Source: Sulfurimonas denitrificans DSM 1251 | GTDB lineage: Bacteria > Campylobacterota > Campylobacteria > Campylobacterales > Sulfurimonadaceae | DNA: 64,000 nucleotides | Assembly (NCBI RefSeq): GCF_000012965.1 | Contig: NC_007575.1 | Coordinates: forward strand, 558,001-622,000 | Reading direction: 5' to 3' | Shown: in pieces, positions 8,578-17,562 of the stretch | Numbering within the stretch: position 1 is the first letter of the stretch | How the letters are laid out: every line of letters starts with the position of its first letter | The notes under the pieces: generated by a model | The model's database searches: none | What the model was told of the DNA's origin: nothing | The model's input: only the letters and a program-made list of their open reading frames with translations | Translations under genes and position numbers: made by a program

Positions 8578-8879
8578 TGAAAGGTGTAAACTCAATAGAT
8601 TTACAAGCAGCATTTGTATCGCAACAGCATCAGATTCCAAAGATAGATCCAAAAGCTGAGAACAAAGAGCTAAGAGCACAAACAGATGCTTTTGAATCTG
8701 TAATATTGAAGATGATGATGGATAATGCAATGCAAGATGAAAAAAATATCTTCTCAGAAGAGAATGACCCAGGTGATAAAATATACAAATCTATGTATAG
8801 AGAAGAGTTGGCCAAAGCGAGTGCTGGTGGATTTGGATTTTCTCAGATGTTGTATGATTTTTTAAGTCAGAAGCAGTAG
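8577..8879 (+). CDS. flgJ: FlgJ-like rod-binding protein, N-terminal domain only
   Basis: A 100-aa protein equivalent to the N-terminal rod-capping domain of FlgJ (ENKELRAQTDAFESVILKMMM and IYKSMYREELAKA). The C-terminal muramidase domain of enterobacterial FlgJ (about 300 aa) is missing; single-domain FlgJ is normal in Campylobacterota, where another lytic enzyme opens the peptidoglycan. It overlaps flgI by 1 bp (TAATG), so translation is coupled. Confidence 0.85.
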   Translation: MKGVNSIDLQAAFVSQQHQIPKIDPKAENKELRAQTDAFESVILKMMMDNAMQDEKNIFSEENDPGDKIYKSMYREELAKASAGGFGFSQMLYDFLSQKQ

Positions 8880-8898
8880 GCTTTCTTTAGAAAAGTAT

Positions 8899-8925
8899 TA
8901 AGTTTTTTCTTTATTATGCCGATAT
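8899..8925 (+). promoter_or_regulatory. Sigma-28 (FliA) promoter upstream of flgM
   Basis: TAAGTTT (8899-8905), a 12-nt spacer, then GCCGATAT (8918-8925) matches the FliA consensus TAAAGTTT-N11/12-GCCGATAA. It lies 48 nt before flgM. FliA control of its own anti-sigma factor and of flgK is common in late flagellar regulons. Confidence 0.75.
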
Positions 8926-8972
8926 GGTTGAACACAAATATCGTAATAAACGAGAGAAAAAAAGGATAGAAA

Positions 8973-9182
8973 ATGATTTCACAACTAAATAGTGCGGGTG
9001 TTCGCACTGCTTATGCCAACAGTTTTGGTGAAGCTAAAGAGGCTTCACAAAAAGGTACTCTTAGTGTTTCAAAACAAGGAGACACTAGTAAAGTAGAGCA
9101 GATAAAAGATGCTATTGCTTCTGGTGAATACAAAATAAATTTACAAACTCTCTCACAAAAGATTGCCCAAGAGTTGTTGTAA
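8973..9182 (+). CDS. flgM: Anti-sigma-28 factor FlgM
   Basis: A 69-aa protein with the FlgM core KVEQIKDAIASGEYKI followed by a terminal amphipathic helix. FlgM binds FliA and blocks late flagellar transcription until it is exported. It lacks the long disordered N-terminus of Salmonella FlgM (97 aa), as is usual in Campylobacterota. It is preceded by a FliA-type promoter and AAAGGA, and followed by the flgN-like and flgK genes, so the unit is flgM-flgN-flgK as in many flagellated bacteria. Confidence 0.88.
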   Translation: MISQLNSAGVRTAYANSFGEAKEASQKGTLSVSKQGDTSKVEQIKDAIASGEYKINLQTLSQKIAQELL

Positions 9183-9212
9183 GTTTTTAAACATACAAAA
9201 AAGGATTATATT

Positions 9213-9641
9213 ATGCTTTCTTATCATTTACAAAGTGCTCTAAGCGACCTTAGAGATTTAATAAAAATTACTGAGTCAGACGTAGAAGATATAAAAATTG
9301 CAAATCATAATCCACAGTTTGATAGATTAAAATTAAAAGAGGAGAAACTAAAGAGCTTTGAGTCAAAAAAAGCTATGATTGATCATGAGATAGCTTCTTT
9401 AATAAGCATAAACCCAAGTACAGAGTTAACTCAACTTTTAAACGAAGAGCAGCATGAATATCTTGCAGAACTAAAAGTAGAACTTCAAAATCTCCGTGAT
9501 GCTAATAAGCGTTATGCAAAGCTGGTATTAGCTGTTAGCAACCTTTACAACACTTTTTTAGAGAGATTAGTCCCAACAGAGATGCAAGGTTACAACAGAG
9601 TCGCTTCAAAAGATTCAACAATTTTAAAAGTGAGAGTGTAA
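9213..9641 (+). CDS. flgN: FlgN-like flagellar export chaperone
   Basis: A 142-aa, almost entirely helical, charged protein with coiled-coil character (LKLKEEKLKSFESKKAMIDHEI, then ELKVELQNLRDANKRYAKLV). Size, composition and position between flgM and flgK identify it as the FlgN class, the cytosolic chaperone that holds FlgK and FlgL for export. Sequence conservation in this family is weak, so context carries much of the call. It ends 1 bp before flgK. Confidence 0.75.
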   Translation: MLSYHLQSALSDLRDLIKITESDVEDIKIANHNPQFDRLKLKEEKLKSFESKKAMIDHEIASLISINPSTELTQLLNEEQHEYLAELKVELQNLRDANKRYAKLVLAVSNLYNTFLERLVPTEMQGYNRVASKDSTILKVRV

Positions 9642-9642
9642 T

Positions 9643-11529
9643 ATGGGAACTTCTATATTTAACTCACTGAGCATTGGCTATAGCGGATTGAGCGCTGCTC
9701 AAGCAGGTGTTAGTACAACAAGTCATAATATAACCAATGCAGAGAGTGAAGGTTATACAAGACAAAGAGTAGTAACTGCCGCTGCTACACCAGTAAATAT
9801 GGCTCCTGGAAACGTGGGAAATGGCACACAAATTATGGATATTGCCAGAATATTTGATAATTTTGTATATGATAGATATACAGGAATATCTGCAGAGAAA
9901 GAGTACTCAGATTTTACAAAACAGACCCTAGAGACACTCTCAACATACTTTCCAGAGATTGATGGTGTTGGTATAAAATCAGACTTGCAAGATTACTATA
10001 ACATGTGGCAGACATTTGCGGATAATCCTGATAATGATGCCATAAAGTTATCTTTAGCAAAGCAGACAGAAGCGCTCTCAAATGGTATTATTTCAACTCA
10101 AAATAAAATTTATGATCTTCAATCAACTCTAAACACACAACTTAAGGTGAACGTAGATGAGGTGAATCTTCTAGCAAAAGAGTTATCCAAGATAAATATC
10201 TCAATAGAAGTTGCTGAAGCTGGAGATACGTTTACGGCGAATGATTTAAGAGATAAAAGAAATTCAATAGAGCTAAGCCTTGCTAAACTTATAGGAGCAG
10301 ATTCTATAAGTGGACAGATAAATTCAAATATTATAATAAATAGTGCATCTAATGAAAAAAATGGAAGTTACACTTTAAGTGTAAATGGATTTAATATAGT
10401 AGATGGCGGAACTTACCATCCAATTCATATATCAAGTGATAAAAATTCAAATGGTTTTTATGAACTCTCATACGAGAGACAAGATGGTGTTTTAATTGCT
10501 ATGGATGAAAAAATTCCAGGTGGTAGAATAGGTGCTATACTTGATCTCAGAGGTGACAAGATTGAAGGAAATTCCTCTGGAACTCCATCAAATGGAACTT
10601 TACAAAAAGTTTTAGATGAACTTAATGCTTTTGCTACAACGCTTATTGAATCTACAAACAATCTTTATGCATCAAGTGCTACAAAGAGTATGAGTTCAAA
10701 GAATATAAGTATAAATCCAACACTCCCCATATTGGACTCTAACTTAAATATAAGAGCAGGCGCTTTTGATATTGTTATTTATGATATTGATGGAAATGAG
10801 AGTGCAAGAAGAGTAATAAACATTAACAATCTTACGACAATGAATGGAGTAGCAGGTTCAAACTCGATACAAGGGCAGATAATAGATCAAAAAGATGATA
10901 ATGCAGACGCAAATGCTAACAATGATATAGATGATTTTATGCAGTTTCATTGGGCAACGTATCAAGGTGGAGGAAACGCACTAGAACTTGTTATGGATTC
11001 TAGCTATGGTGCAAAAGGTTATACTTTTTCAATAGAGGATAATCTTAAAACAAATCAGTTTGATTCTGGCTCTAATTTTGCAGGGGCTCTTGGACTTAGT
11101 AGATTTTTTGATGGAGATAGTGCTAAAGATATAGGTTTAAACAGTGCCCTAAGAGATAACCCAACAAATATAAAAGCAGGTAAAACATCATCATCTGGGG
11201 ATAATACACTTGCTTTAAATATGATTCAACAACAATTTGAGAACTACTCTTTTGAGGTTGGAAAATTGAAATATGAGTCAACTATTTACGGAATGTTCGA
11301 TGTTGTTGCGACTGAAGTTGGCATAAGAACAAAAGAAGCTATTTTAAATAACCAAACGATTACAGCACAATTTAATGCAACTGAGTTAGAGTACTCTTCT
11401 ATTTCGAAAGTGAGCATAGATGAGGAGTTGACAAACCTTATAAAGTATCAAACTTCATACGGCGCTGCCTCAAAAATAATAACAACAATAGATCAGATGA
11501 TGCAAACTCTTCTTGGAATTAAGCAGTAA
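9643..11529 (+). CDS. flgK: Flagellar hook-associated protein 1 FlgK
   Basis: A 628-aa junction protein between hook and filament. The N-terminus carries the rod/hook signature SGLSAAQAGVSTTSHNITNA (about residues 14-33), and the C-terminus the matching coiled-coil helix (SIDEELTNLIKYQTSY ... MMQTLLGIKQ). The middle part (about 250-530) is the variable surface-exposed region. It is secreted by the flagellar type III system without a cleaved signal. It is preceded directly by its likely chaperone FlgN. Confidence 0.95.
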   Translation: MGTSIFNSLSIGYSGLSAAQAGVSTTSHNITNAESEGYTRQRVVTAAATPVNMAPGNVGNGTQIMDIARIFDNFVYDRYTGISAEKEYSDFTKQTLETLSTYFPEIDGVGIKSDLQDYYNMWQTFADNPDNDAIKLSLAKQTEALSNGIISTQNKIYDLQSTLNTQLKVNVDEVNLLAKELSKINISIEVAEAGDTFTANDLRDKRNSIELSLAKLIGADSISGQINSNIIINSASNEKNGSYTLSVNGFNIVDGGTYHPIHISSDKNSNGFYELSYERQDGVLIAMDEKIPGGRIGAILDLRGDKIEGNSSGTPSNGTLQKVLDELNAFATTLIESTNNLYASSATKSMSSKNISINPTLPILDSNLNIRAGAFDIVIYDIDGNESARRVININNLTTMNGVAGSNSIQGQIIDQKDDNADANANNDIDDFMQFHWATYQGGGNALELVMDSSYGAKGYTFSIEDNLKTNQFDSGSNFAGALGLSRFFDGDSAKDIGLNSALRDNPTNIKAGKTSSSGDNTLALNMIQQQFENYSFEVGKLKYESTIYGMFDVVATEVGIRTKEAILNNQTITAQFNATELEYSSISKVSIDEELTNLIKYQTSYGAASKIITTIDQMMQTLLGIKQ

Positions 11530-11536
11530 CAAAGAG

Positions 11537-12331
11537 ATGCCAAAATTCAGTATTTTTATACTTTTATCTGTTTTTGTGTTCTCATTTTTTGGTTCTGTTA
11601 TATATGCAATAGATGCTTATACACTTGATAGCCAAGCTATCTTAATCCCTCCGTCTTTTGAGCACATATTAGGCACGGATAGGTTGGGTAGAGATATTTT
11701 AGCAAGATTAATTGAGGGTGGAAAAACATCTTTGATTATAGGAGTTGGAAGTGCTTTTATAGCCTCATTGATAGGGCTTTTGCTTGGCTCTATGGCTGGG
11801 TATTTTAGAGGTGGTTTTGATAAAGGTTTTATAATTTTGGTTGATCTATTTTTGACTTTTCCTACATTTTTTCTTCTCTTGGCACTTGTAAGTTATGTAA
11901 ACGCATCTTCATGGGTTTTGATTGTTATTATCTCTATTACGGGTTGGATGACAACAGCTAGGCTTATCCGCTCAGAGAGTTTTAAGATAACATCACAACC
12001 TTATATAAAGATATTAAATATCGCAAAAGTTGGAAGATTAAAAATACTTTTTAAATATTATGCACCGCTTCTAGCTCCTATCTATTTTGTCAGTTTTACT
12101 TTTGGTGTAGGCGGGGCTATACTAGCAGAGTCTGGACTTAGTTTTTTGGGACTTGGTATTGTAGCGCCTCAAATGAGCTGGGGAACAATTCTTAGTAGTG
12201 GAAAAGATGTTGTTGAGATAGCATGGTGGGTTAGTTTTTTCCCAGGTCTTATGATATTTTTAGTAACATTTTCTTTAATAAATATCTCAAATTATCTACA
12301 ACAGCTAACAAATAAAAAAGAGATAAAGTAG
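11537..12331 (+). CDS. ABC transporter permease, DppC/OppC type
   Basis: A 264-aa inner-membrane permease with about six membrane segments. HILGTDRLGRDILARLI is the DppC/OppC N-terminal signature, and the EAA-like loop precedes LAESGLSFLGLGIVAPQMSWG. Relatives import di- or oligopeptides or nickel with a partner permease, two ATPases and a binding protein. None of these partners is present in this window, which is odd. The start was set at ATG 11537, which has AAAGAG before it and begins just after the flgK stop; an upstream TTG would overlap flgK. Confidence 0.85.
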   Translation: MPKFSIFILLSVFVFSFFGSVIYAIDAYTLDSQAILIPPSFEHILGTDRLGRDILARLIEGGKTSLIIGVGSAFIASLIGLLLGSMAGYFRGGFDKGFIILVDLFLTFPTFFLLLALVSYVNASSWVLIVIISITGWMTTARLIRSESFKITSQPYIKILNIAKVGRLKILFKYYAPLLAPIYFVSFTFGVGGAILAESGLSFLGLGIVAPQMSWGTILSSGKDVVEIAWWVSFFPGLMIFLVTFSLINISNYLQQLTNKKEIK

Positions 12332-12380
12332 TTTAAAAACTATTAAAATTTGCTTTATTTAAAACCAATTCAATAAAGGA

Positions 12381-12386
12381 TATAAT
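12381..12386 (+). promoter_or_regulatory. -10 box upstream of the trpG/pabA gene
   Basis: TATAAT 28 nt before the ATG at 12415, with a weak TTTAAA 17 bp further upstream. Confidence 0.4.
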
Positions 12387-12414
12387 TCCTTAATTAAAGC
12401 AAGTGGAAAATAAA

Positions 12415-12984
12415 ATGATTTTAATGATTGATAATTATGATAGTTTTACGTACAACATTGTTCAGTATTGTAGAGAGTTAGGTGCTGATTTGAAGATAAT
12501 AAGAAATGACGAGATGAGTGTTAAAGAGATAGAAGCGCTGGGTCCTCAAAAGATTATAATCTCCCCGGGCCCTGCAACTCCTAATGATGCTGGAGTTACT
12601 TTAGAAGTTATAGAGCATTTTAAAGACAAGGTGCCAATTTTAGGGATTTGTTTGGGGCATCAAAGTATTGCACAGGTTTTTGGAGCAAAAGTTGTGCGTG
12701 CTAAAAATATGATGCATGGCAAAACCTCTCTTATGAAAAGAAGTGGGGATTGTGCAATATTTAAAGATATTCCACAAGAGTTCATAGCAACAAGATATCA
12801 CTCTTTGATAGTAGATAAAAATTTTATCCCAGATATCATTGAACCAACTGCGTATAGTCAGGATGATAATGAAATAATGGCTCTAAAGATAAAAGATAAA
12901 GATATTTACGGAGTTCAATTCCATCCAGAATCTATTATGAGCGAATATGGACATGAAATAATAGGAAACTTTTTAAAACTATGA
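12415..12984 (+). CDS. trpG: Anthranilate/aminodeoxychorismate synthase glutamine amidotransferase
   Basis: A class I glutamine amidotransferase of 189 aa. It hydrolyses glutamine and channels ammonia to a chorismate-using partner (TrpE or PabB). Visible motifs: MIDNYDSFTYN at the start, the oxyanion region SPGPATPNDAG, the nucleophile in GICLGHQS, and the His-Glu pair in VQFHPES. The ATG at 12415 is preferred over the GTG at 12403 because it begins the conserved MILMIDNYDSF block and has GTGGA upstream. No trpE or pabB is adjacent, so the TrpG and PabA roles cannot be separated; it may serve both. Confidence 0.9.
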   Translation: MILMIDNYDSFTYNIVQYCRELGADLKIIRNDEMSVKEIEALGPQKIIISPGPATPNDAGVTLEVIEHFKDKVPILGICLGHQSIAQVFGAKVVRAKNMMHGKTSLMKRSGDCAIFKDIPQEFIATRYHSLIVDKNFIPDIIEPTAYSQDDNEIMALKIKDKDIYGVQFHPESIMSEYGHEIIGNFLKL

Positions 12985-14174
12985 GTATAAGGCTTGCCCT
13001 ATTTATAATTTTAACGCTAGATGCGTTATTATTAATTTTTCAAATAAGCGAGTTATCTATATCTTATAATGAGGCGCTTCTTTTAAGTGGCGATTTCTCT
13101 TTTCTTCAAGTTCTGATAAAAACTTCATTCTATTTTTTTGGACAAAATGATTTTGCTCTTAGATTACCTATGATAATTCTTCATATTTTGAGTGCAATTT
13201 TAGTTTATAAAATCTCAGAGAAATATTTAAAAATCAATAGAAATAGAGTTTGGCTACTTCTTGTTTTTATTTTTTTACCAGGAGTTATGAGTGCAGGAAT
13301 TATAGTAAACGAAGCAGGATTTATTCTATTTGCGCTACTTCTTTTTGTCTATCTTTATAAGAAAATTTCTTATCCTCACATGTATATACTTTTGATTTTA
13401 TACATGTTACTTGATGGAAGTTTTGTTTATCTTTTTATCTCACTCGCTATGTTTGCAATTTATTCAAAAAATAGAGCTTTTTTTATTTTAAATATCCTAC
13501 TTATTATAGGTTCTCTCTATATTTACGGCATTGATATGCATGGTTCTCCAAGAGGTTATTTTCTTGAATCCCTTGGAATTTACGCTGCAATTTTTACACC
13601 GATAATTTTTATATATCTTTTTTATGTTTTATATAGAAGATATTTAACTAAAGATATTGACATGTTATGGTTCATAGCTACTGTTACACTAGCTATCTCA
13701 CTAACTCTCTCCTTTAGACAACGTATAGAGATAGAATATTTCGCACCTTTTGTAATCTTAGCGCTTTTTCTTGTTGCACAGACTTTTGAGCACTCGTATA
13801 GAGTACGTTTAAATATCTTTAGAAAAAATTATAAGTTAATGTTTTTAATATCATTAATATTACTGTTTGTTAATAGTTCAGTAGTCTTTTTTAACAAATA
13901 TTTATATCTAATAGTAGAAGAACCAAAAAAGCACTTTTCATACAATATGCATGTAGCAAAAGAGCTCTCTGTGGAGCTTAAAAAGAGAGATATTTATTGT
14001 GTAAATACAAGCACTAAGATGGCAAAAAGATTAGAATTTTATGGTGTAACTAAATGCAACAGCTATATACTACAAGAAAATTACCTCGGAGAATCAACAC
14101 AAGATAATGTAACAATTAGTTACAAAAATGTAGTGGTTTATTCTGCCAATGTTACAAAAATAAACACAAATTAA
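12981..14174 (+). CDS. GT-C-type membrane glycosyltransferase-like protein
   Basis: A 397-aa protein with roughly ten hydrophobic segments and a short C-terminal soluble part (from about residue 310). The N-terminal region, with an acidic NEALL in the first loop and FALRLPMIILHILSAILVY, resembles ArnT/PMT-type enzymes that take sugars from polyprenyl phosphate at the outer face of the inner membrane. The family link is by pattern and the substrate is unknown. It overlaps trpG by 4 bp (ATGA), so it is co-translated with an unrelated function. Confidence 0.6.
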   Translation: MSIRLALFIILTLDALLLIFQISELSISYNEALLLSGDFSFLQVLIKTSFYFFGQNDFALRLPMIILHILSAILVYKISEKYLKINRNRVWLLLVFIFLPGVMSAGIIVNEAGFILFALLLFVYLYKKISYPHMYILLILYMLLDGSFVYLFISLAMFAIYSKNRAFFILNILLIIGSLYIYGIDMHGSPRGYFLESLGIYAAIFTPIIFIYLFYVLYRRYLTKDIDMLWFIATVTLAISLTLSFRQRIEIEYFAPFVILALFLVAQTFEHSYRVRLNIFRKNYKLMFLISLILLFVNSSVVFFNKYLYLIVEEPKKHFSYNMHVAKELSVELKKRDIYCVNTSTKMAKRLEFYGVTKCNSYILQENYLGESTQDNVTISYKNVVVYSANVTKINTN

Positions 14175-14183
14175 ATCTATAAA

Positions 14184-14204
14184 GCACTTAGTCCTCTCAA
14201 GTGC
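14184..14204 (+). terminator. Hairpin after the GT-C gene
   Basis: GCACTT (14184-14189) pairs with AAGTGC (14199-14204) across a 9-nt loop, 10 nt after the stop. There is no U-run, so this is a weak terminator or attenuator candidate in front of aclB. Confidence 0.35.
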
Positions 14205-14205
14205 C

Positions 14206-14232
14206 TTGAGATTAATCAACATGTGATACTAT
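14206..14232 (+). promoter_or_regulatory. Putative aclBA promoter
   Basis: TTGAGA (14206-14211) and an extended TGA-TACTAT (14224-14232) lie 30 nt upstream of aclB. The spacer of 15 bp is short, so the -35 is uncertain. AGGGAG serves as the ribosome binding site. Confidence 0.4.
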
Positions 14233-14261
14233 TTTGGAAATATTAAAAACAGGGAGTTGCA

Positions 14262-15596
14262 ATGGCTCAAAAGGCGATTAGAGAATTTGACGCAAAGTCA
14301 ATTTTGGCTAAGCATTGGGATAAATATTTTCCAAATTTTACTTACGCATACGAAACGGTTATGGTTCAAAATGGATCAGAGCTTAAAAAAGCTGCAAAAG
14401 AAAAAACATGGTTAAAAGATAAAAAATTAGTTGCTAAACCAGATATGCTATTTGGTAAAAGAGGAAAAAATGGCTTAGTTCTTTTTAGAGACTCTAAGCC
14501 TGGAGATGTATCTTTAACTAAAGCATCATCTTGGATTGATGAAAAATCAGGCGAAAAACAGTCTGTTTATTTTTCATTTGATGGCGACACTCCTAGCGGC
14601 GAAGCAAAAGTTGATATGTTGACTCACTTTATCGTTGAGCCATTTACTCCGCACTCTCAAGAAGAAGAGTACTATATTTCTGCTACATGTGTTGGCGATG
14701 ATGATGTTTTATACATGTCAGCTGAGGGTGGAATGGAAGTTGAAGAGAATTGGGACAAAGTTACAGAAGTGGCTTTCCCAATTACTGCAACAGAAGAAGA
14801 AATTGAGAAAAAAATCAAAGCAAGTATTCCAAAAGATGTGGCTGCTAAAGATAAAGAGGCATTTGCAGATTTTGCAATAGGCTTTTTTAGAGCATATAGA
14901 GAGTTAAATTTTGCATATTTAGAGATAAATCCATTTGTTCTTCAAGGTAAAAAAGTTGAATTACTAGATATGGTTGCAAAACTTGATGATACTGCTGGGT
15001 TTATGATGAGAGAAGAGTGGGGTGATGTAGATTTCCCAACTTCTTTTGGCATGGAAGAGAAATCTCCTGAAGTTTTAGCTATAGAAGATGCTGATAGTAA
15101 ATCAGGTGCTTCGCTAAAACTAACCATATTAAAACCAGAAGCAAGAGTTTGGACTATGGTTGCAGGTGGTGGTGCTTCAGTTGTTTATGCTGACACTATC
15201 GCTGATTTGGCTGGAATTGAAGACCTTGCTAACTATGGCGAATACTCAGGTGGGCCAACTACAAGTGAGACAAAATTTTATGCTGAGACTATTTTAGATC
15301 TTATGACAAGAGACAAAGATCTTAAAGGCAGAGATAAAGTGTTGATTATTGGTGGTGCAATTGCAAATTTTACGGATGTTGCTAAAACATTTACGGGTAT
15401 TATTCAAGCATTTGAGCTTTACGCTGATAAAATGAAACAAGTTGGTATTAAGATTTATGTTAGACGCGGTGGACCAAATTATGAAAAAGGTCTCAAAGAT
15501 ATTAAAGAAGCAGCAGATAGACTTGGTCTTTATATAGAAGTTTATGGACCAGAAACACATGTTACTGACATTGTGCGTATGGCACTAGCAAAGTAA
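14262..15596 (+). CDS. aclB: ATP-citrate lyase, small subunit AclB
   Basis: A 444-aa ATP-grasp, succinyl-CoA-synthetase-beta-like subunit. With AclA it cleaves citrate with ATP and CoA to acetyl-CoA and oxaloacetate, which closes the reductive TCA cycle for CO2 fixation. The opening AQKAIREFDAKSILAKHW and the CoA-ligase-like second half (GGGASVVYADTIADLAG, YSGGPTTSETKFYAE) match the N-terminal half of eukaryotic ACLY. It is followed 9 bp later by aclA, the order known in autotrophic Campylobacterota. Confidence 0.94.
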   Translation: MAQKAIREFDAKSILAKHWDKYFPNFTYAYETVMVQNGSELKKAAKEKTWLKDKKLVAKPDMLFGKRGKNGLVLFRDSKPGDVSLTKASSWIDEKSGEKQSVYFSFDGDTPSGEAKVDMLTHFIVEPFTPHSQEEEYYISATCVGDDDVLYMSAEGGMEVEENWDKVTEVAFPITATEEEIEKKIKASIPKDVAAKDKEAFADFAIGFFRAYRELNFAYLEINPFVLQGKKVELLDMVAKLDDTAGFMMREEWGDVDFPTSFGMEEKSPEVLAIEDADSKSGASLKLTILKPEARVWTMVAGGGASVVYADTIADLAGIEDLANYGEYSGGPTTSETKFYAETILDLMTRDKDLKGRDKVLIIGGAIANFTDVAKTFTGIIQAFELYADKMKQVGIKIYVRRGGPNYEKGLKDIKEAADRLGLYIEVYGPETHVTDIVRMALAK

Positions 15597-15605
15597 GGAA
15601 AAGAG

Positions 15606-17420
15606 ATGGCACAATTATATACTAGAGATACACAAGCAATTTTTTGGAATAACAACGCAAGTGCTATTCAAAGAATGCTAGATTATGACTATACAATTAA
15701 AAGACAAAAACCTTCGGTTGCAGCTATTGTAGCTCCAACAAGTAACTCTAAATTTGATAAGTTTTTTTATGGTCCAGATGAGATTATGATTCCACTTTAT
15801 AGAAATACAACTGAAGCAAAATCAGCACAACCTCAGGCTGATGTGCTATTAAACTTTGCATCTTTTAGAACAGCTTACGATGTAACTATGGAAGCATTAG
15901 AGCTTGGTGGATTTACATCTATTATGGTTACAGCCGAGGGAATTCCTGAGAGATTAGCTCGTAAAATGAATGCAACAGGAAGAGAAAAAAATGTCACTAT
16001 TATTGGACCAGCAACAGTTGGTGCAATAGCTCCAGGCGCATTTAAAATTGCAAATATTGGTGGAACGATTGAAAATATTGTTCAATCAAAACTTCACCGT
16101 GCAGGATCTTGTGGACTTGTAACTCGTTCAGGCGGTCTCTTCAATGAGCTCTCAAATATTATCGCAATTAACGCTGATGGTATCGCTGAGGGTGTTGCAA
16201 TCGGTGGCGATAGATTTGTTGGATCGGTATTTATAGATAATCTTCTTAGAATGGAAGCTAACCCTGAAGTAAAGTACATGTTACTTTTAGGTGAAGTTGG
16301 TGGAACTGAAGAGTATAAGGTAATTGAAGCTGTAAAAAGTGGAAAAATTAAAAAACCAATTATTGCATGGTGTATAGGTACGATAGCTAAGTATTATGAC
16401 AGTGGCGTTCAGTTTGGTCATGCTGGTGCATCTGCAAATGGCGATATGGAAACGGCTGAAGCTAAAAACAGAGCTATGAAAGAAGTTGGTATTCATGTTC
16501 CTGCATCATTCAATGATTTACCAGAAATAATTAGTGCGCTTTACCATGAACTCCATGCAGAGGGAACTATAAAAGATATTATAGAACCTTCTATGAATGT
16601 ATGTCCAAGTGTAAGAAAATCAAAACAGTTTATCTGTACTATTTCTGATGACAGAGGAGATGAAGCTCACTACTGTGGTTATCCAATTAGCTCAGTTGCG
16701 ACACCAGATACAGGATTTACTATTGGTGATGTAATGAGTATCTTATGGTTTAAAAAACGCTATCCAAGATGGGCAGTTGACTTTTTAGAAACAGTTCTAA
16801 AAACAGTTGCAGATCATGGTCCAGCTGTTTCAGGCGCTCACAATGCTAAAGTTACAGCTCGTGCAGGTAAAGATGTTATCAGTTCACTAATTTCTGGACT
16901 ACTTACAATTGGGCCTCGTTTTGGTGGAGCTATTGATGATGCTGCTAAGTATTTTAAATATGCAAGTGATAATGGAATGAGTCCAAATGACTTCTTAAAT
17001 CATATGAAAAAAGAGGGCATTCCAATTCCAGGGATAGGGCATAGAATCAAGTCGCTTAAAAACCCAGATTTACGTGTTGAGGGATTAAAGAAGTTTGCAA
17101 AAGCAAACTTCCCTTCAACTCCGCTTCTTGATTATGCTTTAACGGTTGAACAACTTACAACATCTAAAAAAGAGAATCTTATTTTAAATGTTGATGGTAC
17201 TATTGGTATATTAATGGTTGACATGTGGAGATCACTTGGATATAAAGATGAAGAGATAGATGTATTTATAAATGCAGGCGCTCTAAATGCGTTCTTTATT
17301 TTAGGTAGAAGTATCGGTTTTATCGGGCATATCTTGGATGAGAAACGTCTAGCAATGCCAATGTACAGACATCCAATGGATGATATCTTATATGATGTAA
17401 AGTTAGCAGAAAACTTATAG
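15606..17420 (+). CDS. aclA: ATP-citrate lyase, large subunit AclA
   Basis: A 604-aa subunit fusing a succinyl-CoA-synthetase-alpha-like part to a citrate-synthase-like part. The phosphorylated catalytic histidine is in GHAGASANGD (H272). The C-terminal third has citrate-synthase features: GPAVSGAHNAKVTARAGKD, IGPRFGGAIDDA, and PGIGHRIKS (H479). Together with AclB it catalyses ATP-dependent citrate cleavage in the cytoplasm. Ribosome binding site AAGGAAAAG. A strong hairpin follows the gene. Presence of aclBA marks autotrophy by the reductive TCA cycle. Confidence 0.95.
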   Translation: MAQLYTRDTQAIFWNNNASAIQRMLDYDYTIKRQKPSVAAIVAPTSNSKFDKFFYGPDEIMIPLYRNTTEAKSAQPQADVLLNFASFRTAYDVTMEALELGGFTSIMVTAEGIPERLARKMNATGREKNVTIIGPATVGAIAPGAFKIANIGGTIENIVQSKLHRAGSCGLVTRSGGLFNELSNIIAINADGIAEGVAIGGDRFVGSVFIDNLLRMEANPEVKYMLLLGEVGGTEEYKVIEAVKSGKIKKPIIAWCIGTIAKYYDSGVQFGHAGASANGDMETAEAKNRAMKEVGIHVPASFNDLPEIISALYHELHAEGTIKDIIEPSMNVCPSVRKSKQFICTISDDRGDEAHYCGYPISSVATPDTGFTIGDVMSILWFKKRYPRWAVDFLETVLKTVADHGPAVSGAHNAKVTARAGKDVISSLISGLLTIGPRFGGAIDDAAKYFKYASDNGMSPNDFLNHMKKEGIPIPGIGHRIKSLKNPDLRVEGLKKFAKANFPSTPLLDYALTVEQLTTSKKENLILNVDGTIGILMVDMWRSLGYKDEEIDVFINAGALNAFFILGRSIGFIGHILDEKRLAMPMYRHPMDDILYDVKLAENL

Positions 17421-17434
17421 TAAATCTCCGCTTT

Positions 17435-17464
17435 TATATTCAAGGAAATCTCTCCTTGAATATA
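17435..17464 (+). terminator. Strong hairpin after aclA
   Basis: A perfect 12-bp stem (TATATTCAAGGA with TCCTTGAATATA) and a 6-nt loop, 14 nt after the aclA stop. The following bases are T-rich but not a pure U-tract. Confidence 0.65.
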
Positions 17465-17499
17465 TCATTCTATTCAAAACAAACTCTTTATGTAATCAT

Positions 17500-17529
17500 T
17501 TAACATTTTTACATTTTTTTTGATATACT
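17500..17529 (+). promoter_or_regulatory. Promoter of the pseudopilin gene
   Basis: TTAACA (17500-17505), an 18-bp spacer, and an extended TGA-TATACT (-10 at 17524-17529), 33 nt before the ATG. Confidence 0.5.
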
Positions 17530-17562
17530 TAAACCAAAAAAAGTATTTTCATTGGATAATTT

